Below, piece after piece: positions 32,971-45,586 of a stretch of DNA of 64,000 bases. Source of the DNA: Tulasnella sp. 424. Taxonomy: Eukaryota > Basidiomycota > Agaricomycetes > Cantharellales > Tulasnellaceae. Numbering within the stretch: the stretch's first letter is position 1; each line of letters begins with the position of its first letter. The notes below the pieces were generated by a model. It was not told the origin of the DNA and did no database searches. It saw only the letters and a program-made list of their open reading frames with translations. The translations under genes were made by a program, and so were the position numbers. The stretch spans positions 124,001 to 188,000 of the forward strand of contig WSUB01000068.1 of NCBI GenBank assembly GCA_019633425.1, read 5' to 3'.

Positions 32971-35650
32971 CTACGCTGTATTATCCCTACTTTTCGGTTG
33001 CCCACTCATTGGGCGCTCCCTAGATCTTGGTGGTAGCGGCACTGGGGCCCTCATTGGTGTTTGTGAAACTCCGGGACTTTTTGGAGGTGGTAAACTAGGT
33101 GAAGGAAGACCAGGAGATCGAGAGCGGGTCTGGAGATTCAATGGATGAGGCTTTGGCAACGCGAGAACCGGTGTCGGAGTTGGTTCAGGTAGATTCTTGC
33201 CCGCTTGTGACGGACGTCTGTCACGTGGAACAGGCGCATTTGGCGGCGGAGCAAGGAGCTCGTCGAGGAGGAAGGAGAAATCGAGGCCGATGTCCTGCAA
33301 TAGCTGGAATCAACGTAATGAGGGCCGGTCGATTATGAAATTGTTATAGAGTGGGAGAGCAACCTACTCGCTTCGCCTGGATTCTCGTTACTTGAACGGA
33401 CTCCTGAATCGTGTTTGAATCAACATCTGGTCCATACACCTGCCTTCTGAACATCATCGCGTAATTTTCAATCTGCTCTCGTCCCCAATTCACCATCCCT
33501 AGACGGAATCGTCCGTCGATTAGTCAAGTTGTTTAGGAGCATGGGCGATATCTACCTACCGCTTGCCATGTCGTGTTCTCTAAAGCTTGCCAAGTACCAT
33601 TCGCAGGTGTGCTTGACGCCAGTAAATGTCACCAACGCGAGTTCGCTTATGTACAATGCGATGTTACCCTCAAATCGAATCATCCTGGCTCGCTTGCGCA
33701 TCAGCTCGCCCCTGGTATAGAGGAAGGCATCCCGAGCGGCGATGCCAGCACCAAGTCGGGTGAGGTACGAAGTAATTTTGACGATAGACTGCTTCCTGTT
33801 AGAGGGGTCTGATATCGCCGCTAGGAGGTCGGAGGTTAGGGATGCTTTCAGAGGCTGGAGTCGAGGCGGCAGGAGGGTCGACGCCGGCGCTTGCGCGACT
33901 GTTTGGCCTAGAACAGGATCATAACATGTGAGTTTGAAGCTTAAGCAAGTTATCCATCCGAGCCGCTCCTTACCTTGCTCAACAAGACTGACGGCCTCTT
34001 CCCATTCTCTCAGTGCAATCGCCACCGCCAGCTTATCGACGAAGTCGCTGACCCATCGAAGATCCTTTTCCTGAGTTTTATCGCTTCCCGGCAGACCAGG
34101 AATTCCGAGACCTTTGTTCTGCAAGTCGACCAGCCAGGCAGGAAGGGCCGGCATAGGTTCAGCTCCGAGAGCCATCGACATCCGCTGCGGAAGACAGGTT
34201 ATTCTGTTAGAGGAGAAAGTATTTCCAAGGAAGGACGAACGTACATCGCCTGTCCAGACACTTCTCCGTCGTTCATGTTCGCCCTCACGTTCCTTCCTCT
34301 TCTTGGTCGAGAGTTCTTCAGCGACTTGCCGGAACAGGGCAAGAAGTGTCTTCTTGTCAGAGTTAGTATCTGTCCTGAAAACATGTGTCTCTTTGCCACG
34401 TCGAATCTTGATGACGTTTGTTAAGTCTAAGTGAACGAGTTAGCGGTAGGTCGACATACTGACGCAGTTCAATCATCCTCATACCAACAGCGTCCTTAAC
34501 ATCCGCCATTGTAATGTCGCTGAGGGACCAACACCGCTCAGCAACCAGCTTCCCTCCGTTACCACTCCGCTTCTTTCTCTTCTTAGCAACGAGTAGGCTG
34601 TCGCTTAATAAGACCATGTGCACGGCATACTCGATCTTATATGTCGCGCTGTTGAGAGACCAAAGGTCACCGAATTCACTGACTATATGTCGATCCGGGA
34701 TGACGGGGGTGAATTTCGATGAACCTTCAATTTGTGTGTGGAGTTCGTTGAGTTGGGTAGCGTAGAGTGTTCTGAGATCGGCGATTGAGGAGCGAGCAGC
34801 GGTGCGCCGACGATCTGGAAGAAGTTTGTCAGATGAGCTTGAATAAGGCATTCGATGAGGTTAGTGAGCCATACCTGCCAAAGCCGTGGACGTGGCCGAG
34901 TCGTCCTCAATCTTCAATAGTGATGGCATGCTTTTCCACTCGGACAGGCTTTCTTTCAGCTCGAGTAGCTCGTTCTCCAGAGTGCTAATCTCCTTAGATA
35001 TGAGGACAAAGTCTGCATAGCTGGACAGACTGTCAGCTGGCCTAACGCTTTTCACATCTCAAGAGCGGCTTACTGCTGGTAAACGCTTTGCTTCAAGTCT
35101 GATGCGGTGGCTTCTCGAGTCGCGGCTAGTGAGGACTGCAATGACTGAATCTCGTCTTCAGTGGAATGAGCCAGTTTTATTTTGAGGACTATTAGTTATC
35201 GTGCACTTAGGTCAGGTCAACGGAGAAGCCAAAGTTTGGTAGTCTGAAGAGCTTACAGGCATCGGGATCAAAGTCCTCTGAAGACAAAAACTCGACGTCG
35301 CTAGGGCCCTTCACTTCCGTTTCTAGATCTTCTCGGTTTCTCCATCCAGTAGCTCCTTCCCGGTCTAGCTCTCCGATGGGCCGTAACTCAGTTCTGTACT
35401 CTCTTATATCTGGGAGTGCGGGAACAGCAGGTACGCCCTCAGTCTCCAGGGGACCAGAGATGTCGGCATATCGCATCGACATCCGCTTCTTCAGCCTGTC
35501 GTGGACGGTAGTCCGTCTGATGTTCACGACAGTCCTTCCTGCCTTGGCCAGCCGCCCACGTTCTTTGGGAACGGGAGGCATTTGGGGTATTGCGAGACTT
35601 TGATCATTGGGTTTGTAGTAGATTGAGGGGGTTCGGAGGGACGTAGTCAT
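32971..35650 (-). CDS. EXO84: Exocyst complex component Exo84
   Basis: Exo84 is a subunit of the octameric exocyst that tethers secretory vesicles to the plasma membrane. The protein starts MTTSLRTPSIYYKPNDQSLA, with a basic disordered head, then a coiled coil (FVLISKEISTLENELLELKE) that would enter the exocyst helical bundle. A PH-like domain follows (FGDLWSLNSATYKIEYAVHM, VLLSDSLLVAKKRKKRSG, ERCWSLSDITMADV, VIKIRRGKETHVFRTDT). The C-terminal helical rod includes WVSDFVDKLAVAIALREWEE, LKASLTSDLLAAISDPSNRK and GVKHTCEWYLASFREHD. The last roughly 80 residues are Pro/Ser/Arg-rich and unlike the yeast protein. About eight introns are needed. It shares a 245-bp divergent promoter with the uS15m gene. 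Confidence 0.87.
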
Positions 35651-35895
35651 GGGGCTGAGCCTATTAAAAGCTTAAGGTTGAAGGACTTGGAGAAACAGAC
35701 GCAAAAGAATGATTCAGTAGTGCGAAAATAGGCCTTCTGTCAAAGGAGGAGGTCTGTCGTAGGTGCTTTGATGCTGCGGGCAGTTCACGGTGGGGGGCGC
35801 TTGTGATGGCCTGGATCGAAATCGAGCCGTGGGATGTCGTTCCCAATCCCAAAATATTGGACTGGACTGTCTGCAGCTTCCTCCCATAGCCCACC

Positions 35896-37031
35896 ATGAA
35901 TGCATTACGCACAGTAGCACGACGGGACAGTGAGTACAAAGTACTGGATTATCTTCAATTAATATCTCAACCCTCCGTTTCCAGCTCCTACGTCTCTGTT
36001 CGCCAGATCATTCCATGCCACTGCACCTTCCTTGGAATCCACGAAACAGAGGAGGGCACGCCTAAAACGCCAGAAGAACCTTGCCAAACGCGCCGAAAAC
36101 ATTTCCGCTGAGGATGCCAATCGCCCACATCCAGTCCTCGGCCAGGCTGGCGGTGTTTCCAACGAAGCAGCCAAGGAAAAATGGGAGTCTACCAAACTGT
36201 ACAAGACCATGGTCGATCCAAACTACCTTGGTCTAAACAAGCCATTCACCCCTAAATCTGCATCAGAGGTCAAATACATTCCCTCTCAAGGTGTTCCGAA
36301 GGATATCGAGCCCAAGGAACCTCCAGAATACCTGAACTTTGGTCTCTCGAAAGAGACCGCTTCCGCCCTCCTCAACGACCTTCCGAAACAGACCGTGGAC
36401 TTGGAAGACGCATTCAAGCCCAGCAGGGTCAGCTCCCTTTTCCCTGAGGCATACCAAACGAAATCACAACATAATCCCTACGACCTCTCTCAACCACTGT
36501 CCGACAAGGACGCCGCTTTGAAAAGCAGCGTAGGGCAGCGGGAGGCCATGGAGCGCATCGTTGACCTTCGAAATGCTTCGGCGCAAGGTCTCGCTTATGC
36601 CAACAGGCAACGGATCATACAAGCATTTTCTCGTGCACCGACCGGCACCGACGAAGAACAGAAGGTCGCGGTCGAGCGGCCAGACACGGGAAGTCCTGAA
36701 GTCCAAGGTTTGTCGACTCCGTGATCTAGCTGTCTTGCTACCCGCTGACAGTTCCCGACAGCTGCACTTATGACCGCAAAGATTCGTAATCTTTGGGATC
36801 ACCTTACACGAAACTCCCGAGACATTCACAACCGACGTGCCTTGCGCACGCTTGTCCATCAGCGCGCCAAGGTTCTTCGCTACCTCAAACGTAGGTTCTC
36901 TCTCCTCTCCGATCGTCGCCCTAACTGAGCTTTGCTTCACAATAGGGAAAGATACTAATCGCTACGAAACCTTGCTGCCCCAGTTAGGCTTGGAGAAGGG
37001 TTCCGTAGAGGGGGAGATTATCGTTCGATGA
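35896..37031 (+). CDS. MRPS28: Mitochondrial small-subunit ribosomal protein uS15m
   Basis: The first exon (MNALRTVARRD) joins to TPTSLFARSFHATAPSLEST, together a typical mitochondrial presequence. A long middle part of about 200 residues ([18 protein letters not shown], then acidic and Pro-rich stretches) is fungal-specific. The S15 domain is formed by the last two exons: AALMTAKIRNLWDHLTRNSR, DIHNRRALRTLVHQRAKVLR and YLKRK spliced to DTNRYETLLPQLGL, with the His-Asn-Arg-Arg and Gln-Arg residues that bind the small-subunit rRNA. The stop is at 37029-37031. It is convergent with KAP114, 112 bp apart. The length, with a large N-terminal extension, fits fungal Mrps28. Confidence 0.88.
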
Positions 37032-37143
37032 GCTAGGTTTATTCAATGCATTCGACTCCCCGGTTTATCTGGGCCTTTTACATGAGGGTATATTATTTGC
37101 TTGCTTCGCTCAGACGTGGTCGGATGAGAGGCGGCAATACGCC

Positions 37144-40100
37144 TAGCCACTGACGGCCTTCCGGACGATTAGCGTTTCTTCGACTTTCAATCCTTCAACG
37201 AGTTGAGAGAATCCTTCTGGGTTTGATTGAGCGCATTGCCGGAAGAATCCGATAAGATGCGTCTGCACGAAGTCGATTCGTGAACGGCGTTAACCTTGAA
37301 GTCGTAAACCTCGACCCACCTTTAAATCCAACTGAGAAATAGGGTCGTCCCGCAGATCCTCGTCATCACCTTGAGAGGGAGAGTTGTCATCCTCGCCTGC
37401 GGCGGCATCAATGTAATCTAGGTGTTCAATAGTGTTCAGCGTTGCCGCGGTTCTCAAAAGAAAGCGGCGTACCGGACAAGAAGCCTAGCTCTTCTTGTTT
37501 CAGACCCTGGAATAAGTCCTCTTCCTCCTCCCAATCTGCCGCCTACTTAATTTTCAGCCCGAGACTCGTCGGATTTCATCGAAGCGGTCGTCACGTACGT
37601 CTTCATCTTCTGCATCGACGTCCAAGTCCTTGTCTACTTTAGCGCCTTTACCCTGAGCTGCAGCCAGGGCATTCTCCCCGCTCTGCTGAAGTTCTGAGAC
37701 AAGTAGTTTTAGGACCTTGACGTGGAAGGGAATCATTTCGTATTCCGTGGGGACTGGGAGAGGATGCATGTCAGTCAAGGGACTCTACATAAAGGACGGG
37801 ATGTTTGAAGAGTGTACTCTGCTTAGTACGAGATCGCGTCATGATGACTGGATTGGACCGAGGGTTGGGACAAGGTGAGTTGAGCGTCGAATGGAGATAA
37901 ATCTTGCGGGTCAAAGTGGCCAGGGTGGGATTCAAAGACTTACCGTTGCTAGTTTCAGGACGGATAATCATATCTCCTTTCACTCGCAAACTTGTTAGGC
38001 TTGGTCGATCTGACAGGAACATGTTGCACAGCGCCACGGTGCTGTATACCAGAGCCAAGCGTTAGGCACAGTCCGACTAACCACCAAAGGGACTTAACGA
38101 GCCATACCTCAATTTAGTGGCCCAGGCCCCTTGGAAGGTATCCGCATTCTCGCACCAGGCATTTGCAAACACAGCGATACCTGTGGCAGAGCCAACAGTC
38201 AATGAGTCTAGAAGATTGAGAACATCGTCGCGTTGAGTGTGAACGAGATATGCCACCGGAATGATAAGGCTCTGCAAACGTTGGCTTGTCAGCGCAAAAG
38301 GCTCCCACCTTGTCGTCTTTTCATCTGTGAATTACCTGCATAAACGTAGCCGTCTTTGCAGTCTCCATTCTTCGTACCAAAGCGGTAATCAAATCAGGTG
38401 TGACAGGTTGGAGTTCGGGCGCCTTTCCAGCGTTCTTGAGTAGATGCACGAGCATGTCGCCGACGAAGAGCCCTCCAGCCTCAGACTCGGATGTAGCTGG
38501 CGTCAACAAAGACGAGACGAGTCGTAAGAGAAGCGTTAAACCAGATTCCCCTGACTGCGGCATGACAAAACCGAGAAGCTGGTCGCAGCCTTTCCTTATG
38601 ACCAGTGTAAGACATTCGATGCCATTCTAAGGGCGATAACGTTCAGGAGTGCATAGAACGGCGAATTACATCCGAGCTCACCTGGATGACCTCTCTGTCC
38701 TCGGTGTTGAGCAAACAAGTGAAGAGCGCTGGCCCGAGCAGGTTGAAGAAACCGTCACCAAGTTGGCCCCTTGGTGCGCCGCGCATTAAACTTGTCGCGA
38801 GATCAATGGCCGAGGTAACTATCCAGCTTTGGTCTTGAGTTGCTTGGGTTATCGCAGACGCCAACGACGGCAGGGCTATGGTAACTATAGCCTGATAGAC
38901 ACCGGGGACGGGACATCGTGCGATCGCAACGAATACGTCGGTGAGGACAGAAAGCAGGATTGGATCTTCCACAGCGCAGTTGCGGTGAGCGGCAGCACCT
39001 GTAACAGCAAGCAAAGAAATAAAGCTAACCTTTCACGTTTTTAACCCAGACTTCCATGAGGGACGTCACTAATGGCGCCGTCAACTCTGGAGTGAGCCAT
39101 TCCGAATCCCCCATCTCGATCACGGCTAGCAACGCTTCGGTGACAAGCGTCAGCGCATCTTCAGTTGCAGATAGGAGGAAGGGTGTCAAGTCGTTGCATA
39201 TCCTGGCGGCCAGCGGGACAATCACGTCTTTTGCTTCGGACTTGCCAGCAAAGCTATGGTTTGGCCGGTTCGGGTGAGGACCGAGGCACAAGTAAAGTTG
39301 GAGCTCACTTTTGCATTGCTTTGACTGCAGACACTTTCACTGGCATGCTAACCGAAGGACTTTCCAATGCGGCTACAACCGCTTGGAGATATTGTGCGAA
39401 CAGAGTGGAGGGAAGCTGGTCAGAAAACTGGCTGGCAAAAACGAAACCGCGCCCTTGAATGAAGGGAAGATCTGTATGCAGAGGTCAAACCAGTGATGGG
39501 AGATGAAAACTTGGAGGCACTTACCTCCCCCGAGATTGAGCAAAGGAGGAATAACATCTACTAAGAACGGTTTTGCGTCGAATTCATCCTCTTCTAACGA
39601 TCCTGCGGCTGCAAGACCCGCTTCCATTAACTTCCACCTAGGGATAAACGGTACATAGCGAGTTCCTTCAGCAAGCAAGTTTGTCACATACCAGCCTGCA
39701 TTACCGCCTAGCCTGGCGTTATTCGAATCCTGTATAATCCGTTGCAGAACCCCTTGTAGGGCTAATGCGGTACCTTCCGGGGATATTTCTTCGACGGCCT
39801 AACCTCTGGACTTCAGCATGAATTACTAATTCAGAATTCACGATACGTACCACGACGACATCAAAGGAGACATTCCTCAGAGTAGCGGATTCCTCGTCTA
39901 TATCGTCCGCTAAAAATGCATTGGGATCTGAAGCCCACTCAACCTCCTATAAAAGATCGTGAGATACAGACGGCAGGTGAAACGTCTCAGGCTTACGTCT
40001 TCTGAAGTCATCTGCGCCCACGCAATGACCAAGCTGAGCAGGGGAGCAATGACCTGGTTGCCACCTTCCTTCTCGTCCGCTAGAACCCACTCCTTCATCG

Positions 40101-41536
40101 CCTTGGTACGAGTGGCTGACTTAATAAAGTCCAGTATTGCGCTGCCCAGCTGAGGGAGAAGAGTCGTTTCCCCAGAGTCATCCGAGGATCCGGGAGGCGT
40201 TGGGCCATCCGTGGCGACGTAGTAGGTCTGGTGGGGCGCAAGCAACTTCTCTAGATGCGATGTGGCGGAATTGTAGAAAACACGTAGACCTTGGGAAATT
40301 GCCCGAGGGAAACAATACGTGATTCTTTCGACCACCTGCAAGCGGGATGAGACGTGGAAGGCAAACGCGCACCTAGAGGCTCCATACCTTGAATATCTGG
40401 ATTCGAAGTGCAATGCCATCCCAGTTATCTCCAGAACTAACGTCTTGTGCCGGGTCAAGGTCAAGTAAGATCTTCAACGCATTCAACCACTCTGGCAGGA
40501 TCGAGTCGATGGCTTCCTTCACTGGATCCGGGTACTGATCTTTGACCATCCACAGAACCTGAACACATTGGTTGAAGACCGATAGGACTCGTGACCGTGT
40601 TAAAGCTGAATGTTTCTATAAGCGGTTGCCAATTCGTTATCCAGGTGGACTGAAAAATTCCTGAGTAGACTACTTACCTCAGGAGTGCCCAGTATGCCTA
40701 TCAATACGGGAAGGAGTTCGCGGAGAATTGGCAGCAGTTGCTCCTCGCTTATTTCTGACTTGATGAACTCTGCAAATACACGCATTGCTCCGTCTACCGA
40801 ATCCGGTGAAGCGCCTGAAAGAAGTTCAATTAAGGATTTTAGGAGGTCGGGGCAGTCATCCGGCCAGTCGGATTGGGCGGTAGTGGAGAGTGCAAATCCC
40901 TAATGATTCGGACCATGGCTTAGGTCCACTCCAGCATCAGCTTTTCTATCAGAGGCTCACTGCAGAGGTTCGGATTTTACGAGCTGGGTCGGATAAGCCG
41001 TTGAAAAGTAAACCACGAATTCGATCTTTGAGCTAAAAGGAATCGCTCGGTAAGTGTAGCCTTTTTAGCGCGGCCCATTACGCACTTCTGGATTCGGTGC
41101 GTTCCCTTTGAAGTTGGGGAAGAAAGGAGACCAACGTTCCAGAACGAACTTTCGTTGAAGGATGGTGCCTGCGGATTGTTTATAATAATCTCATGAGACT
41201 TAGAAGCCCGAAGAGGACCAAAGAACGTATCTGGCGTAGAACCAAGTCATACTGTGGGGAGGTTAAGAGCGTCGCGAGTGCTACCCCCGTTTCTGTAAAT
41301 GCCAACATTCGTCGACGTTAGATGGGCAATGTGAAGGAGACTTCAGGGCTTATACAAACCGCCATTCAGCATGAGCTGGTCGAGACGTGCTTCAGCCGCG
41401 GTGCGCGTGCCAGGGTCGGGGTTGAGGGATGCAGTTAACGCGTCGGCAACGACTGAATCGACGCGTCTTCGGTCAGATCAGTGACGACGGGACTATTGAA
41501 TCGTGAACGATCACCAGTAAGCAGGTTGGGATCCAT
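37144..41536 (-). CDS. KAP114: Importin-9/Kap114-type karyopherin
   Basis: This is a nuclear import receptor of the importin-beta family, which in yeast carries TBP and histones. The product is a long all-helical HEAT solenoid split by many introns. The N-terminal part reads VVADALTASLNPDPGTRTAA and EARLDQLMLNGG, then LRQYVRKYV-like helices and PEVKDRIRGLLFNGLSDPAR, the importin-beta N-terminal pattern. Internal helices include MRVFAEFIKSEISEEQLLPI and LRELLPVLIGILGTPE. Near the C-terminus an acidic stretch (VDKDLDVDAEDEDVRDDRFD) matches the acidic loop of importin-9. The end is HLIGFFRQCAQSNPEGFSQL and ETLIVRKAVSG. The start at 41536 (MDPNLLT) is joined by an intron to VVADALTASL; the ATG at 41644 is an alternative. 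It is divergent from TTI1 across 272 bp. Confidence 0.83.
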
Positions 41537-41808
41537 TTCGTGGCCGCTTTCCAGTCTGCTCTGGGTCCTTGGTCGCAGGTAGTCGGAATTCGAATGTTCG
41601 TAGAGCAAGCGGCGACAAACGCTCACCACCTGCGATGGATCCATGAATCTAGTGAACCCAAACCGACAACCATCGACCGGGCGCCTTTCGCTTAGGTAGA
41701 CCGACTACTTGAACCCAACTTCCGCTTATTCATTACGGAGAACAAGCGCTTCAGGGTTGGAGACCGAGCGAGCACAGAGAGAAACATCCAAAAGGCGCGG
41801 ATAGCACA

Positions 41809-44800
41809 ATGGCACAAGAATGGCTTCGTTCAGGAGCATCACAGGCTACATTTAGAGAGTCTGAAACACCATTCCAACAGGTGAAACACTCCACCCATCT
41901 CGTTTGCGTGCATTGCTGACGGGTTCGACTCAGGTCAAACCTATATGCACCTCCTTACTCAAACATTCCAAGGTTACGGTCGCCAATACCTCAGAGGTTA
42001 TCGAACTCCTATCACGACTAGTCCTGATTCTAAATGGTTTACCGGATCAAAAGACTGATCTCACGCCCAAATTCGTCGAATTCATATATTTGCCCCTTTC
42101 GATCATCCTTAACCGCAACGGGCCACCAGCGCCTCCTCTCCCGGATCAAATACTGGAGAAATTGTTTCAAGCTACCTCCATACTCTGCCAACAATGGTGG
42201 TGGGCCATGGACTTCGCTGTTTGGGAGCAGCTGCTGAGGTTATCGGCGTACCTCATTGGAGGTCCCAGAACAGGACCCGGAGTTACCTTGGCGGCCCGGA
42301 GTGAAGAGACAAAGGAGGCAGCCGCTCTATGTCTGGAGTCTCTTCTACGAAGAAGAACGGCTCAAGACCAGCCGCCATGGTGCGAAATCACACCAGCCGA
42401 CCGGTTCGAACACATTGCGAGTCAAGCCAGACAACAATCTCATTTCACGGTGATCGGATCCGCCATTGGGTCCCTCCTTGACGTTTCAGAGTCCGAAAAG
42501 GTTTCATTGCGCGCCTTGGCACTGCGCGTCGTGGGTTACCTCCTTTCGGATTTCGTACCAAGCGGCCGTTTACCAACATTCTTACCCGGCGTTGTCGCGA
42601 AATCCTGCCGGGTGGCGATAGCACGGAGGACCAGCAGGGGATGGCAGGCATCAGACGTCGTCAAAGAAGCCTTGCTGGTCCTAAAGGTTGTCATTGTTGG
42701 TTCAATCGGGGACGAAGTCTGTGAAAGAGACGGTATAGTGCGCACAGCTCCAGCGAGCTTTGATGATATTGCAAGCATGGCAACCATTTCGACACCTGGA
42801 TCCAAAGTCACGTCGAGTGAGGAGAACGACCCCTACGCTTTCCATCGGACCGAGTCGTGGCTTCAGGCATCGGCGTCTCAAATACACAATGCTATCAACT
42901 CCCTCTCTCCCATCATTTCTCATCCAACTCCTTCGGCTCAGGCCGCGTTGGCGGAGCTGTCATTCTCAATTCTCAAACATGCCACTCAAACACTCCCCAC
43001 TCTCCACGTTTTGCTCCTTTCCCACCTCCTCACACTAGCCGTGTCATCCTATCCTTCCCTTTCTAACGCAGCAAGTTCATACCTTCAAGAATTATTGACA
43101 TCACAGGCCAACACCGCTATCCCCTTAACGGAGGTCCTGGCTCGGCTTACCCAAGAAAACCTGCTTGCCCTCCCTCCACTCATCCTCGCGTTTTCGGATG
43201 CCAAAGTCGAAAGAGTGTGCAACCAAATCGAAGCCATCTGCGGACTCTCCTGTACTCCCGGCCTGTCTAAATCCGAAATAGGTGTCGGTCATTTGTTGGG
43301 ACCTACGGGAGGGATCGAACGTTGGGGCTTGGGTCTACTTGGGGTCGTGGAGGTTGTGCCACCGCCTCGTGGTTCTTCCATGTTCTCCCCAGCCGCCCCT
43401 GTTGGATTTATTATGGACGACCTCAACTCCCCCGACCATCCCTTTCCTAGTATGCGTCTTCGCTACGTCGGTGAGGCTTCCACGCAGTCGGCCATGGAAC
43501 GGATGCTTCGTGGTCTCGGTGCCGCGGGTGGCGTCGGTGCGCTTTTCTCCGTAGAATGGTTCATTGAAACGGCGACAGCAGGGACACGAGCATTGGAAGT
43601 CTCTGCCCTCTGGTGCGCGGCACGGATCTATGAGGGAGTTGTAGGGGTCGTCCTCAATGACTCCAGCCTGATATCGGAGAATGGGGGGGTCCGGCTGGGG
43701 GCGTTCGGTGGAATTGATGAAATGAAAGTAGAAGAGAGGCGGAGAGTGGAGAAGACAGCTCGTCTATTAGTCAAGACGATTGCTGAATTCTGGGAGACCG
43801 ATGCTTTGGAGAGGGAGGACATGGTGGGGAAAACCTCCGCCAACTTGAAGTCCGACTCGTTAGCGCTGTATGGCGACTCGATGCTTCCGACCGAACATGT
43901 CAAGGGACTGGACCCGCTTGTCACAGTTCTCGATATTGCGAACAAGCGTTCGATTTCCATATCTTCTACTGGACCCCAGAATCCGAACACGGAAGGGAGG
44001 GACATGGCGAAACTCCACGCGGCGCTTGCCCTTCAACTCCTTAGCATCTCCGCGTCGGTCCTTGGACCTCGGTTCCCCCCATTACTCCTTCACTCACTTT
44101 ACCCTGTACTTCGATCGCTGGTCTCATCGAATGCTCTTTTATCCTCGACGGCCATGGCAGCGCTAAGCCACATTACGGCTGCATCCGGGTACGCCTCTCC
44201 GGCCAACCTCCTCTTGTCCAACTTCGACTACGCCTTGGATTCCGCATCTCGGAGACTATTCAGGAGTAGATTGGACTTGAAAGCAACAAAGGTGCTGGTG
44301 ATCCTGGTTCGCCTCGTGGGCAAGGATGTAGTGGAAAGAGCTGGAGATGTGGTGGAAGAGTGCTTTGATAGGCTGGATGACTATCACGGATACTCTGCCG
44401 TTGTTGAAGGGTTGTTCGAAGTGTTGAGCGAAGTCGTCAAGGCCGTCGAAGCGGAAGGAGCCATGGAGACTCCGCGACCAAACCCATGGGCAGCGCCAGT
44501 TGCAACTTCCGAAGCCAAGCCCGGTGCCGCTGCTTTCATGGAGTGGTACAAGCAAAGAAAGGTGGAAAAGCAGTCGGAAGAAACCTCTGAGGATTTTGAA
44601 CCTGCCCCGCATCGACCGTGGGGTCCTCAAACGCATTTGGACGACGATGAAGCAAGGAAGGACCCACCGCGATCACCCGACTCCGAAACTGCCAAACCAT
44701 CAATAGCTCAGACCCTAATCTCCAAGATTATTCGCCGTTGCCTACCCTTCCTCACCCACTCCTCTCCTCTCATTCGCACGCGAATGCTTTCATTGATGCG

Positions 44801-45425
44801 CTCAGCCTCGGTCGTCCTTCCGGTGCAAGAGATCGGTCCTACAATCCACTCAGCATGGCCTTTCATTCTAAACCGCCTTAAAGATTCCCAAACCTTCGTC
44901 GTCACGGAAGCAGCTAGTTTGATAGACACTCTCGCCTGGCACTTCGTGGAGTTCATGGAATCCAGAATATATCAAGACGTGTGGCCGGCGTACCGAAGGA
45001 TGTTGGAAGCGTTGGAAGCAGGAGACCGCGAAAGCGCATTGGCGGTTAGGAAACAAGGACCGGAGACACCTTACGGCCATTCCCACCGACTGTATACGGC
45101 CATAATCAGTACTCTCAACAGTCTTTTCGCAGCATCTGGAGAGAGGAATTTGGTCAAGAATGAGGTGACCTGGGACATTGCCGTAAAGTGCCGTCGATTC
45201 CTCAGTGCGTCTGCCAACAAAGAACTCCAAGGAATAGCTAGAAACCTCTACCAGAACCTAGGAAGGCGGAACCGTGACTTGGTATGGCTGGTGCTGTGTG
45301 CAACTTGTGGAGCAGATCCCAGACGACAGGAGGTCGGTGCAATTGGAGGACTTGTTGGACATCTGAGGGAACCCAGATGGGACATTGGGGGAAACGCTGT
45401 TCTCGTTCTAAATTCGATAGCATAG
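41809..45425 (+). CDS. TTI1: Tel2-interacting protein 1 (TTT complex)
   Basis: Tti1 forms the TTT complex with Tel2 and Tti2, the co-chaperone that helps PI3K-related kinases (TOR, ATM, ATR) fold. The first exon (41809-41880, MAQEWLRSGASQATF) and second exon (41934-45425) give 1187 residues. The protein is a HEAT-repeat solenoid. Hallmarks are the N-terminal KFVEFIYLPLSIILNRNG, the CQQWWWAMDFAVWEQLLRLS segment and the C-terminal CRRFLSASANKELQGIARNL. An acidic, Glu-rich linker lies near residues 870-930. The remarkably intron-poor body contrasts with neighbouring genes. The call rests on family pattern and length. Confidence 0.82.
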
Positions 45426-45586
45426 CTTAAGATTTTATTAGACGTACGAGTTTGAAACAATGAGTTTGGCAGTTTGTCGAACGATGGTCAAAGCACACAT
45501 CGAGTCATCACGTGCACCGCTTCGGCGATCGCTTCCCTTTTTTCTAAACCCTCGCGTCCCCGGATCATCCACGCTGCTCTTTCGCT

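Noticed and set aside
32663..33148. Plus-strand open frame of 161 codons
   Set aside because: It overlaps the proline-rich tail of EXO84 on the opposite strand and shows no protein-like pattern of its own.
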